Counted from the first letter of the stretch, positions 12,836 through 23,359 are shown. The stretch is 64,000 nt of DNA from Patiria miniata (GCF_015706575.1 NW_024037063.1:14012927-14076926), one strand, 5' to 3'. The notes: generated from the letters alone by a model not told the origin. A program made the numbers and translations.

Positions 12836-13630
12836 CATCATTCTATAAATCTGAGGTCCGCTTTTTCCTGTCCCTGTTACATCTGACATCTACGAGTTTG
12901 AAATTCTGATGCACTCCTGGCTGGAGGCCCAACTTTCCCAGGGGCGGCTGACCCCCAAGTGAACTCCTACAAGAAAAGCGACCATACCATCTCAAACCAC
13001 AAGGTTCACTTTAGGCCAAAAAAAAAGTCTCCGGTTTCTGTTGTGCGCGCGCGTCGCCGTAGCCATGCGCGTCGGCAAAATGAAAAAGTTTTTTTTTCAA
13101 TGAAAGATGATGTCTCAAAACCGCCAAGCTCAATGGTTTGACTGGAATTCTGCTGCTGCGCAATTTCAACGTGTTTTTAGATGGGGTTATGATCAAGAAT
13201 AAGCTTTATGTGGCCTCTCTGGACTCCCATATATTTGCACTAAGTTTAGTCGGACACCATTTGCAGTCATCAGCCGACATTTGAAGCAAATTTGAAGCAA
13301 AAAAGTCGGGTAAAAAAAAAAAAAGCCGCGTCGCCGCACCACTTTTTGGACAAGCTCCATACCAGAAACCGGAGACTTTTTTTTGGCCTTAGGATTACAT
13401 GTTTCAAGGGAATTGGGCGATAGCTTCGTAAAAAAAAAGTTAAGAAACAAAAAAAGGGGCTCGCGCGTGAGCCCCTTCGCAGCTCACAGGGTTAATGCAG
13501 TCGTCCTCTATGAGTGATTATGAATAGCAAACTACCTGTACTCAACAAATAACAATCCTTTCATATTTTATGATACTTGAATGGTAATTTACAAAGTAAC
13601 AAGGCAACAGGGAAAAGAGAAAATGTCACA
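12836..13630. mobile_element. decayed MITE family B copy, split by later insertions
   Basis: Two separated parts match the MITE at 23101-23359. Bases 12836-12920 (CATTCTATAAAT, TCCCTGTTA, AATTCTGATGC) correspond to one arm, and 13492-13630 (TTAATGCAGTCGTCCTC, GAATAGCAAACTACCT, CAACAAATAA) to the interior and far arm, in reverse orientation relative to 23101-23359. The gap between them holds the Harbinger MITE copy 2 and unassigned DNA, so this copy is older than that insertion. Confidence 0.5.
13014..13388. mobile_element. Harbinger/Tourist-like MITE, copy 2
   Basis: A 375-bp element closely matching 3131-3519 in the same orientation. It has GGCC...GGCC termini and the same inner TIR word CTCCGGTTTCTG, and is flanked by TTA on both sides (13011-13013 and 13389-13391). 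High similarity between the two copies, including the interior (GAATTCTGCTGCTGCGCAAT), suggests fairly recent spread. Non-coding. Confidence 0.8.
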
Positions 13631-13879
13631 CTCTGCACACCGTAAATTTATTCACGAGGGAAATCTGTAACAGCAGCTATCAAAGCCAGGACCCTGGAGC
13701 TACAAAAAGCTCCATGCCTGGACTACCGGACCACTAATGATCTGATCAATACATTTAATAGGGTCTAATTGGCTTTTCCCAGCTCCACTGAGACCTGCTT
13801 GATAATCATTAGCTCATTATAATGGCAGAAGTACATCCCAGGGGATAAACACAAGATCATTGACCCCGATTGGTATACA

Positions 13880-14025
13880 CATAATGAATGTTTATGAGTG
13901 CAATGGTGAGAATATTGTCATGAGTTAAAAGATTGAATGTTCCATTCAACCAGGCGAGCATTCCATCTTTCAACGAATGAAAATATTCTCACCATTGCAC
14001 GAATGCAAAACATTCATTATTTGCT
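13880..14025. repeat. small hairpin MITE
   Basis: About 145 bases fold on themselves. The left arm ATAATGAATG...GTGCAATGGTGAGAATATT pairs with the right arm AATATTCTCACCATTGCAC...CATTCATTAT, with a loop near 13945-13965. No coding content. Likely a short non-autonomous DNA transposon; the target duplication is not clear. Confidence 0.6.
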
Positions 14026-14322
14026 TTAAATTACATCCAAGTAGATCTTTGACATTCGATTGGAGGATAAAACTTTAAGAACCAAAAACAAAACTCACAC
14101 AATTGTATCAAATCCGCCACTTTTTTCAGCTTATTCAATGCTAACAAAGGTTAAAAAGTCAAATCAATGACAGTAATGAAAATTAACATTGTAAGTTCTT
14201 AAATCAATGCAAAAGAAAATTATCCGTTGCATATAATGTACGCGTCAGTTTGCTCATAACGAGTTCAATAGTTGCGATGTCTGTTTACGTGTCATTTCAA
14301 GCTAAAAACGAAGAGGGAAAGA

Positions 14323-14510
14323 ATGTTGCATCCTTACGCCACTTTTCATCATATATTATCTCAATGAAGGTCAGCCATGGCAAAAACTGTTGTAAAGATA
14401 TGATTCTGGGACTGAGAAACATGTCCAATTTTGTTAAGTAATACTTTAAAAATGTTTTTGACTCTCCATAGACTTTGTACACAACCGCTGAATTGGCGTC
14501 TGGATACTAC
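14323..14510 (+). mobile_element. single-unit MITE of the GTTGCAACCTGACGC family
   Basis: The left end ATGTTGCATCCTTACGCCAC and the right end GGCGTCTGGATACTAC are degenerate versions of the termini that bound the foldback complex at 20353-22875. Interior words (TTCTGGGACTGAGAAA, TTTTTGACTCTCCATAGA, TTTGTACA) match 20430-20510. This gives a simple one-unit copy of the building block used several times in that complex. A ~95-bp segment just to its right (14515-14612) is repeated in the same orientation at 15165-15265, bracketing the next MITE. Confidence 0.55.
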
Positions 14511-14620
14511 ATTCTCTCCATGAAGAGTTTCAGGGATGGCATGCCAATTTATTTCTCTTTGTAAGAACTCGAATGCTCATTTTGAAAAAAAACGTTATGC
14601 TCTCTCGCCTTGGAATTATA

Positions 14621-15010
14621 CAGGGTGAGTAACAAACAAAAACCACGAAACCCAAATGTCGGGGCTGTTGTTTAAGTGAAGTTCTGCATGTATCACTTTC
14701 AAAATCTAAGCCCAATTCATAAGCTTTCTTTTAGTACAAGAATAATTCAAATCACTCTTGTACTTTTCAAGTTACGGAATTTTAAACACAACCACCATTT
14801 TAAAGTTCTGTCCACGGATCACAGAAAAGGTGTGCGTTGTTTCAGCAAAACGAAAACAATTCACACACATGCATATCCGGATCCCTATGTGATTTGTTTT
14901 CGTTTTGCTGAAAGAACGCACACCTTTTTGTGATCCGTGAACAATACTTTTAAAACGGTAGTTGTGTTTAAAATTCTGTAACTTGAAAAGTACAATTGGA
15001 TTAATTATTG
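14621..15010. mobile_element. TA-flanked hairpin MITE (Tc1/mariner-like), copy 2
   Basis: Starts CAGGGTGAGTAACAAAC directly after TA (14619-14620) and shares arm sequence with 10997-11465: CACTTTCAAAATCTA, AAGCTTTCTTTTAGTACAAG, ATTTTAAACACAACCACC and the central CAGCAAAACGAAAACAATTC stem. The right end is cut short near 15010, where the outer arm is missing. Non-coding. Confidence 0.65.
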
Positions 15011-15269
15011 TTCTGTATAAAATTAAAAGTTGATTGCACTAACTTGTATAACAGATTCACGTGGGAAATCTGCAACGGCAAAACAAGAATTACGTAACAT
15101 GGCAGCTAAAAAATTGACTCTTTTTTTATACTCAATGTCTGCTGACGTATGTCACTTCATAAGCTGATAATGGAGGGTTTCAAGGATGGCCTGCCAATTT
15201 ATTTGTCTTCGTTGAGACTTGAATGCTCATTGTGAAAAAGCGATGGTCTCCCGCGTTGGAAATATAATT

Positions 15270-16476
15270 AGAGGAATTAAAGGCCAAAAATAAGACAAAC
15301 GTGGATGGCTTTTCAATTGATGTCAAAGGTATCTTATGCTCAGGGAAAACTAGATTTATATTGTCTATTAATGGCAAATCCATAGAACAAAACGACTTCA
15401 TTAAATGTCAAATCCATAGAACAAAACCACTTAATTTTCAAAAACCACATTGAATTGATTAGTTTATCGATCGATCAATCACTACATCAAACAATTGAAT
15501 ATTTTAGCAATATCAACTAGCTTTGAAACATTTCAATGGACAACACGATTTTCTAATACATGTACTGTACATGTAGACAACGAGCATATTGCTTCACGCC
15601 CCCTCCCCCCCCCAAAAAAAATACAAAGGGAACCGTCTTTCCATACATGAGGAAAGGGGGCGAGTCTGTTTCAGTGTCAGTATTGATAACTCAGGGGCGG
15701 ATCTAGCTTTCAGGAAACAGGGGGTTGATATAAAAAGGGGGAGGGGGTTGAGTGAACCCTGCTACATGTACAGGTAAGGTTGTCTGTGGGAATTCCCGGC
15801 CTAAACAATTTCACAACAATTTTTGGCCCCATTTTAGTAGTATCATAACATTATTCAGTGGCTGAACGGGGGAGAGCCCCCCCCCCCCCCACACCCAGAG
15901 GACCGCCACTGTAACTACATGACTGGCACACTAATTCACACACGGATCCCGGGGAGGGGATCCCGGGGATCCCGGGGAGGGCCCCCCCCCCCCGTCCAAA
16001 AAAAAAATGTTTTCATAGAAATCCCCCCCCCCCTTCACACCCCAAAAAATTATACTGGTATAATGTCCGTCTGTTCAAAATACAGACAGAGGCAGCTTAG
16101 ATAGGGGTATTTGTACACCATTCTTTAATCTTGTGTTAATAATTGTTGAATTTGAACAGCGCCCCCTACTGAAATATGGTACAAGCCCCCCCCCCCACCA
16201 GTTTTTGATTTAACGGAGGCCAAATGTCCAGAGAATAAAAACCTGTCTACATTTCGGACTTTTTTGTTGATCAAAAACCTCCCCTGTACAAATTCCTGCA
16301 TCCGCCCCTTTAAGGCTGTAATTCAAAGTTGATGGTTTCCCTAGAAGGCAAAAAAATGGCAAATGTACATGTATGTATGAATGGCTTCTCAATTAACGTT
16401 TCAAGGGTTTTTGTAGTTTTCCACATTAATGACTCAAAGTTTGCCCAAGTACGGTACGTCAATCAATATGTTTACA
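15270..16476. other. intergenic, G/C tracts, no gene seen
   Basis: No supported gene. C runs near 15600, 15877, 15980, 16023 and 16187 and a GATCCCGGGGA direct repeat near 15945-15978 look like remnants of G-tract MITEs. Nothing else recognised. Confidence 0.4.
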
Positions 16477-17608
16477 CAGGGTTGGCTGATTTAAATCACG
16501 TTGATTTAAATCACTGATTTTAAATCAAACTTTTTTTTTTATAAAAATCACTGATTTAAATCACTTTTTTGTAAAATCTGCAGTTTGACAAAATAAATTT
16601 ATTGAGTTTCATTTTTATTATTTAAATCAAGTAATTCCAACTAATTACAAAGAGTAAGATGTTGTTAACACATTCAAACACCCCGTACGTACCTGTAGTC
16701 CTGTACTTCATCAGCATCGACTAAACTTACCATGCTTACATGTAGGTTTTGCATAATTCAGCAAAATCATTGTTTTGATTAAAGTCAAGATCTGAGTTTA
16801 AAGGTTTTGTTCGAACTTTGACTTTTAAAGACAGCACACTCGCTCTAATCTTCCTTGATCTGTTTACAGCAATGTAGTGAATCAACTGTGCTGGTGTAGG
16901 CTTACCTGAACCATCTTAAGGTGTATTGATCCATCTTATTCCTAACGTTTCTCCATAAAAATTGACATCGAGATTTATATAATATCTTTTAAAGATCTAT
17001 AAAGGCCTGATTTCTATATTCGACCTTGTTTGAAGGACCATCAATCAAACACTATAAGTTACACAAGGATCAGTGCTACCGGTTTTGAAATTAGAAGCAT
17101 TGTTATGAAATATACATGCCCATGGAGAACTTTACTTTTTGTTGTATGTCAATTCAAATGTCATACATGTACCATACATGTAAATCACGTTTTTCATTCA
17201 GACCCACACACAATGAATATGTATCTCAGCTGTATACTATGCATTTTTAAAGTGTCTTCAGTAATAATGTACCATTGAACCAATGTGGTAGACTACATGA
17301 GTACCTGTAGATGAAATCATGTGATTTTTTTTTATCACTGATTCCATACATTTTTTCCAAAAACATTTATCAATTTATGGAGTTTTGTGGATGATGGGTA
17401 TTATAGGAACCTGTAAACTCCTTAGTCATGTTAGTGATGGGTGTAAGGGTGCATTGGGAGATTTAGACACATTTTTAGACATATCAATGTTTTGAAAGTT
17501 AAAAAAATCAAATAAATCTGATTTAAATCAAAAAAATCTGATTTAAATCAAATAAATCCATTTTTTTTATTTAAAAAAAAATAAATCAAAAAAAAATCGC
17601 CAACCCTG
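16477..17608. mobile_element. non-autonomous hAT-type element
   Basis: The ends are CAGGGTTGGC (left) and GCCAACCCTG (right). They are followed inward by long runs of GATTTAAATC motifs on both sides, giving strong AT-rich subterminal inverted repeats. The 8 bases outside are TGTTTACA (16469-16476) and TGCTTACA (17609-17616), seven of eight matching. An 8-bp duplication with CAGGG-type ends fits the hAT superfamily. The 1,132-bp interior has no transposase frame. Its right end is about 220 bp beyond the 3' end of the Apollo CDS. Confidence 0.8.
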
Positions 17609-17825
17609 TGCTTACATGACAAAGTCATCTATTGTTTATCTTGGTATGACATCCGAGTCAACATTACACATTTTTTCCAAGGTCACATTCATAAAAGTTC
17701 TCTGCAAAAGTTACACAACAGCGCAGAAACAAAAAGGGAACAGAGCATTGAAATTAAAAAAATTGATTGGCACTGTTGAACTTGAACTATTGACACTCCT
17801 CCCACCTGTCCCTTAGTGGCCCATT

Positions 17826-19862
17826 TTACTTTTGATTTGTAAAGACATTTTGGAATGCTTTACTGAGACTGTTACTTTTTTGACTCCCAGAAATTTGCTT
17901 GAACGGTTTAACACAAATATGTTGAGAGGAGAACCCGTTCTTGGGTGAGACAACATTAATCCTTTGGAGGGTAGATGAAATTAAACCGTTGACAAGTTTT
18001 ACAACTTCTTCTTGTGGCTGGTAGGCAGAACTGCTGGTGACAATCCTCTCTGAAGGTTTGTCAACAAGAGGAGTAACAGCTTGGAGAGAAGCTAGACTTA
18101 TTCTACATGCATTTAGTTTATGTTCCAGTTGTTTAGGACCACTGCAGGGCTCATTCTCAGAAGTTACAACACTCAACGTCTTAAAGTAGTCCTGAATCTT
18201 TTTTGAAGAAGGTTTAGCACAGGACAGTCTTCTACTTTCCCAGCTTGATGGTGCAGTGATAACTGATTTTGGGTAAGTCACACAGGACTCAGGTAAAACT
18301 CTTGGTTTCTTGCTTGACATGCTTCTAATCAAGACCGAGCCATCACTTGGACACTCCGCATCTCCAGATGACTCACTTTGATCTGATTTTCTCTTGCGCT
18401 TCTTAGACAAGAAATCTCTTTTCCTTACTGCTGCTCCTGCTGGCACTTCAGTCCATCTGTTCTCTGAGGATGATTGATGGAGTGGTTCAGTTTGCAAAGG
18501 TTTCAGTTCACTTGTTACCTCTCTTATTGATGCCTTTGTTTCCTTGATCTGACAATTCACAGTCCTGGTGAGTTGTGGGTGTAGGGTCTGTTGTTCATCA
18601 GGCTGACTGTATTCACTCTCAGCCAGTGGTAGTTCTTGGGAATCAACTGTTGTTGACAGCTCCAGAGATTGCACTGCTGTTGTTCCTCCTTCGTCATCCT
18701 CGTCCCTGAACACAACACCCGTAGCTGTACGATTGGCCCTGACCAATCTCTGATTCTTTCGCATTTCAGCAAGCAGTTTGAAATTTTGATGAGACTCACC
18801 AAGATGAACTGATCCTGAGAGATCAGCGGACATAAACTGCAGTACGCTGCTTGGGATGGTGAACGGTGCACTTGGTGACCTGTCCAACAGATCATCAAAG
18901 TTGTGCATATCTGTAACAGAGCGATCATTATTCATGAAACAGGAATCCTTGACGATGGGGATGATGACCCGAGGATGGACCCTTGAGACAAACTGCCGCA
19001 GCTCCGGGTATGAGGAGTGATCAGAGTAGGGGATGATGAACACATCCTCCTGATTGACGAACGGTTGGCCATCTAATGTTGAGAACAATCCAGTTGGGAT
19101 GACAGCGATGGTTGGGGCATCCTCGTTCCACTTGGCCATGTTTTTCTTGTTGATGGCTCTCTGCGGGACGAGCCTCACACACCCGCCATCCTTGTCAGTT
19201 GTGAAGACATCAAGGACTTCCAACACTTGAAGCATCCTCATACGCGCTGGACTGACTACCACACGTGTTTTCAGAGCAAGAGCAATATCCAGAAGAAGAT
19301 CTTCCTTTCCTAGTGTGTAAACTCCAAGGACGACTTCATGCTCTGGGTGCCTAGCAAGGATCTCCAGGATCTTCTGCTTGCATTCTGCGCGGCTTGGAAA
19401 CCGACATCGCGGATTGTTGAAGGTGTTGTCCAAGTAGAGTTTATCCAAAGGCCTCCCAGGCCCTAGGCACCACTCGGGGAAGGTCGTCGAGTCATAACGG
19501 AAGTCACCGGTGTAAAGGATGCGGCCAAAGTAACCTTCAAAGAGGAACATGACTGAGCCGGGGCAGTGACTGGCATCAAACAGTGTCACTGTCATTGACT
19601 CTCTTCCTAAATGATCCAACTTGATGATGTGGCTCTGGTTGAGCTCCAGAGGCCTGACCAGGCTCTCTTTGATCTGAAACTTGTCAATGAGCAGCTTGCC
19701 AGAGACAGAGGAGCAGTAGATCGGCCATCGCCACGAGGCAGACAGGCCCTGAGTGTGATCGGAGTGCATGTGAGACAGGAAGTAAATGTTGGAGGACGGA
19801 TTGTTTGCCCTTCTCCACAGATCCACCCTGATTGGTGTGTCCGGAATGAGACAACCATTCAT
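17826..19862 (-). CDS. DCLRE1B: 5' exonuclease Apollo (SNM1B), metallo-beta-lactamase/beta-CASP nuclease
   Basis: The 678-residue frame matches vertebrate Apollo from its first residues (MNGCLIP.TPI.VD). Metal-binding motifs are intact: HMHSDH at 31-36, H99 in DASHCPGS, and D120 in YTGDFRYD. The beta-CASP part follows with LYLDNT (D145), VVVSPAR (201-207) and PYSDHSSYPEL (H282). The catalytic region ends near residue 330. The rest is a low-complexity, charged tail with a basic cluster KKRKRK that could be a nuclear signal. In the family this enzyme trims 5' DNA ends at telomeres with TRF2 and helps repair interstrand crosslinks. I do not see a clear vertebrate-type TRF2-binding YxLxP motif; SKKIQDYF (553-560) instead resembles a PCNA-binding box lacking the leading glutamine. 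The CDS is uninterrupted, unlike the multi-exon human gene. The tail is longer than in human Apollo (about 530 residues in total). Confidence 0.93.
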   Translation of the reverse strand: MNGCLIPDTPIRVDLWRRANNPSSNIYFLSHMHSDHTQGLSASWRWPIYCSSVSGKLLIDKFQIKESLVRPLELNQSHIIKLDHLGRESMTVTLFDASHCPGSVMFLFEGYFGRILYTGDFRYDSTTFPEWCLGPGRPLDKLYLDNTFNNPRCRFPSRAECKQKILEILARHPEHEVVLGVYTLGKEDLLLDIALALKTRVVVSPARMRMLQVLEVLDVFTTDKDGGCVRLVPQRAINKKNMAKWNEDAPTIAVIPTGLFSTLDGQPFVNQEDVFIIPYSDHSSYPELRQFVSRVHPRVIIPIVKDSCFMNNDRSVTDMHNFDDLLDRSPSAPFTIPSSVLQFMSADLSGSVHLGESHQNFKLLAEMRKNQRLVRANRTATGVVFRDEDDEGGTTAVQSLELSTTVDSQELPLAESEYSQPDEQQTLHPQLTRTVNCQIKETKASIREVTSELKPLQTEPLHQSSSENRWTEVPAGAAVRKRDFLSKKRKRKSDQSESSGDAECPSDGSVLIRSMSSKKPRVLPESCVTYPKSVITAPSSWESRRLSCAKPSSKKIQDYFKTLSVVTSENEPCSGPKQLEHKLNACRISLASLQAVTPLVDKPSERIVTSSSAYQPQEEVVKLVNGLISSTLQRINVVSPKNGFSSQHICVKPFKQISGSQKSNSLSKAFQNVFTNQK

Positions 19863-19863
19863 C

Positions 19864-19881
19864 TTATCGGCTGATTTTCAT
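19864..19881 (-). promoter_or_regulatory. short upstream ORF and likely 5' UTR splice acceptor before Apollo
   Basis: Read on the minus strand, a pyrimidine-rich stretch ends TCTCCACAG immediately before ATG AAA ATC AGC CGA TAA, followed after one base by the Apollo ATG. The CAG is a good acceptor, so the CDS exon may begin exactly here, with a non-coding first exon further upstream. If so, the mRNA carries a five-codon upstream ORF that stops one base before the true start, a layout that usually lowers translation or forces reinitiation. Inference from sequence only. Confidence 0.45.
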
Positions 19882-20352
19882 CTGTGGAGACAAAAAACAC
19901 AGGTCAAGTAATTAGTAATTAATTGAACGATGTGTGTAATTTCATAGAAATCCTGAAATGCGCCACAAACGGCCATGTTATAAGCAAATTTCAAGAAAAT
20001 GTGAACCTTTTTTTTATTTATCCATTTCTTTTTTAGTTTTAAACTTCTAGTACTAATTTGTCTACATTTTGTATTCAAGTTAAAAAATACAATCAGGGTG
20101 GAGGATCCTGTGTAAAAAAAAAGAGTGACAAGTTAGATTTGAATTTTGTGAAGATTTTCCACTCTCCATATATGTACAAATCTTCACAAACACAACAACC
20201 ACATCAGAAGTTTTAGATTAATCAAACTTTTTCAAAGCATGGAGAAAAAAAACCGTGATCAACCCAGCAAATTCTAAGCACGGAATAAGAAAGAAAGATT
20301 CAGAGCACTTAAGTTACAGTTGAAACACAATTATGAATGGAAGGAAACAAAA
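19882..20352. other. upstream region of Apollo, no element recognised
   Basis: This region should hold the Apollo 5' UTR intron and possibly its first exon and promoter. I cannot place a donor, a TATA box or a start site with confidence. No open frame of note. Confidence 0.35.
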
Positions 20353-20600
20353 ATGTTGCAACCTGACACAATTTTTTTTAACACATATCATCTGAATGAA
20401 GGTCATTCATTGCAAAACTGATAAGACATGAATCTGGGACTGAGAAATATTTGCAATTTTCATAGGAAATACTTACAAAATGTTCTTGACTCTCCATAGA
20501 TTTGGTACAATCGCGGAAGTCGCGTCAGGTTGTAATATTTGTTCAAAAAGGAAAATTAGATGAAAAACTAGCGAAAAAATGTTGCAACCTGACCCACTTC

Positions 20601-21627
20601 TAGTCCGAGTAACTTGGACCCAACTTATCGCCTTTTTTAACATTTGGACATGGTCTGGCGATAGTGGGGTCCAAGCTAATACCGCGACCTGGACAACATC
20701 ATCCTGTCACTGTCCCAAAAACCAACATTTTCCAACAAAAAACATCAGATTTCACCTTCAAAACGGCCTCCAAATTACTAGATATGCCACCTGAGGTACA
20801 AGTAGACATCGATAATTAAGATGGTTGTGCTGAAGTTTACTTACGATCCGGAAAAAAAGTGAAATTTTCCGTTCATTTCGGAGAGCTCCCCTCGCGATCT
20901 TGAACACGTTAAATTTCCGATCGTGTTTAATGTTTGAACGACGCGATTTCTTCTACATGCCCAGCGTACATTCGATGGTCCCCGTATCCCGAGTGCGATT
21001 CCGTTACCGAGCGCGCGCGATGCATCGATTATGATAATGAGTAGACTGGATCACGTTTGTAAACACATGTGCATTTCAAACGATAATAGGGATTCGGGAA
21101 CTAGCGCAGCTTTTATGGCGGGTACCAGTTCAAGCTGGTTCTCGATTCCCTTTTACAGTTCGAAATGCACATGTGTTTACAAACGTGATCATTATCATAA
21201 TCGATGCATCGCGCGCGCTCGGTAACGGAATCGCACTCGGGATACGGGGACCATCGAATGTACGCTGGGCATGTAGAAGAAATCGCGTCGTTCAAACATT
21301 AAATACGATCGGAAATTTAACGTGTTCAAGATCGCGAGGGGAGCTCTCCGAAATGAACGGAAAATTTCACTTTTTTCCGGATCGTAAGTAAACTTCAGCA
21401 CAACCATCTTAATTATCGATGTCTACTTGTACCTCAGGTGGCATATCTAGTAATTTGGAGGCCGTTTTGAAGGTGAAATCTGATGTTTTTTGTTGGAAAA
21501 TGTTGGTTTTTGGGACAGTGACAGGATGATGTTGTCCAGGTCGCGGTATTAGCTTGGACCCCACTATCGCCAGACCATGTCCAAATGTTAAAAAAGGCGA
21601 TAAGTTGGGTCCAAGTTACTCGGACTA
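20601..21627. mobile_element. near-perfect long-arm foldback element with 9-bp target duplication
   Basis: Two arms of about 480 bases run from TAGTCCGAGTAACTTGG on the left to its complement on the right. They differ by only a few bases, for example one A in a poly-A run and one G/A change near GATCGTGTTTAATG. A loop of about 60-70 bases sits near 21085-21155. The 9 bases ACCCACTTC occur on both sides (20592-20600 and 21628-21636). Very long inverted arms with a 9-bp duplication fit Mutator-like foldback elements. No transposase. The near-identity of the arms suggests recent insertion or ongoing arm-to-arm conversion. Fragments of the same family lie at 26350-26412 and 55182-55497. Confidence 0.85.
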
Positions 21628-22044
21628 ACCCACTTCCGCGATTGTGTACAAAGTCTATTGAGAGTAAAGACAATTTTCTAAGTATTTCCTAACAAAATTA
21701 GAGGAAAGACTGTTGCATCCTGACGCTACTTTCGAAACAGAAAAAAAGACTTTTTTTCAGCTTATTCTTTCATGTGAGCACTGTAAGGAATATGTTGACA
21801 AAGTTTTTAGAGAGATTTGTAGGCGAATGTGTGGCCAAGTTAGTGATAGGCAGAATCATCAAATTTCAAAGTTGATTCGATAGTGTAGAATTTACTTTAT
21901 CGCAAAGAGCTTTCACAATGAATTTAAACAAGGGTCTCCTAGCTTCATAGGGCAAGCAGTTCTAAAATTATTGCAATTTTAAATTGTTTTTTTTTGCCTT
22001 AAAACGATGCTCAATTTGGCTGAAATAAATGTGACCACGTCAGT

Positions 22045-22450
22045 TGATTATGTGTTCAAACGTATGGGAAATTTACACACAAATAACGGCATCGCTGTTT
22101 TGGGGAATCCACAACTTTTTTCGCTCATGTAATTTTTACACAAACCAACTTTCTAAGGTCAACTACACCCTGCAATTCTCTTTTATTGATGTTTGGAGCT
22201 CGGCGAAAGTACCCCTGTATGTGATATTACATGTCAAACCTTTTCAAAAAAGGCGGTCACAAAAAATTGATTTATGTGTACAAATGTATGGGAAATTTAC
22301 ACACAAATAACGGCATCGCTGTTTTTGGGAATCCATAACTTTTTTTGGCAATGTGATTTTATATGAAACCAAAATTTTTAAGGTCAACTACACCCTGTTA
22401 TTCTCTTTTATTGATGTTTGGAGCTTGGAGAAAAAGGCGGTCACAAAAAA
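22045..22450 (+). repeat. two-copy tandem repeat (~210 bp) inside the foldback complex
   Basis: Two adjacent direct copies share ATGGGAAATTTACACACAAA, TAACGGCATCGCTGTTTT, AAGGTCAACTACACCCTG, CTTTTATTGATGTTTGGAGC and AAAGGCGGTCACAAAAAATT. The first copy carries about 25 extra bases near its end. They lie in the loop between the inner arms at 21714-21845 and 22560-22735. Confidence 0.75.
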
Positions 22451-23100
22451 TTAGGTCATTTTGGGCATGAAAATAGCGCCACCAATGTCCCTGGCAGTGG
22501 TTCAACCTATTTGTTTGCATGTCACTCCATGCTCAAGCCCTCAACCGATGTGTGACATGTACAAATTCACTAAGTTGGCCACAAATTTACCTACATGGCT
22601 ACAATTTTACAAATCTCTCTTTAAGACTTTATCAACATATTCCTTAAAGTTCTCACATGAAAGTATAGGACTCTCTCAGGAACAAGATAAGCAAAAAAAA
22701 ATGGTATTTTTCTGTTTCGAAAGTAGCGTCAGGTTGCTACATTTTTTCCAAATTGGAAATATTTCTCAGACAGTGCCAGATTCAATTCATGTCTTAGGGG
22801 CCTATCATCATTTTGCAATGAATGATTGAGATGATAGGCATGTATGAAGAAAAAAGTGGCGTCAGGTTGCAACATTTTTTCCCCCAAAACGAGGCTTATT
22901 TCATTCGTACGGTGACCGGCATCTTGGATGCACGCTATAGCGGCTTAGCGGACACTTCATTTGGCACCGGTGTAGCGTGAATATCCGACTCCATGAAATG
23001 TGGACTCATTGGTAGTACTGCGCAGGCGTGAGTGCGATACTGTGCTATTTTTAGGATCATTTCGGCAGAGTGACCTGTCACGTGCGAGGGATCAACCAAG

Positions 23101-23359
23101 GGTCATTCTATAAATTTGGGGTCCAAAGTGTGACATTTTCCCCGTCCCTGTTACCTTGGTACTTTGCAATTTGCCATTCAAGCATCATTAAAAGTGACTT
23201 CAAATGATTGTTTATTTGTTGGGTAGGTAGTTTGCTATTCATAATCACTCTTGGAGGATGACTGCATTAAGGAGCGCATCAGAATTATACAATCACAGGA
23301 CATATGTAACACTAACAGGGACGGGAAAAAAAGTGGACCCCAAATTTATAGAATGACCC
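23101..23359. mobile_element. MITE family B, intact copy
   Basis: A 259-bp element with terminal inverted repeats of about 50 bases. GGGTCATTCTATAAATTTGG at the left is mirrored at the right, and both arms continue through CCGTCCCTGTTA. The interior holds GTAGTTTGCTATTCATAATC, also found in reverse at 13495-13560. Target duplication unclear. Non-coding. Confidence 0.75.

Larger units (their letters stand above)
20353..22875. mobile_element. composite foldback complex with GTTGCAACCTGACGC termini
   Basis: The outer ends are inverted repeats of about 130-150 bases. The left arm (ATGTTGCAACCTGAC, TATCATCT, TCATTCATTGCAAAA, AAGACATGAAT, CTGAGAAATATTT) matches the complement of 22741-22875. The terminal word recurs inside in both orientations: near 20524 (minus), 20579 (plus), 21711 (plus) and 22731 (minus). 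A second inverted pair joins 21714-21845 to 22560-22735 (CTACTTTCGAAACAG, CATGTGAG, GGAATATGTTGA, AGAGAGATTTGTA), and 20461-20520 pairs with 21637-21700. A related single unit lies at 14323-14510. The complex is non-coding and was later hit by the foldback at 20601-21627. Confidence 0.7.

Noticed and set aside
20579-21673. two similar ~70-residue frames in opposite orientation
   Set aside because: They are the same foldback arm translated from each strand. There is no domain and no coding signature.
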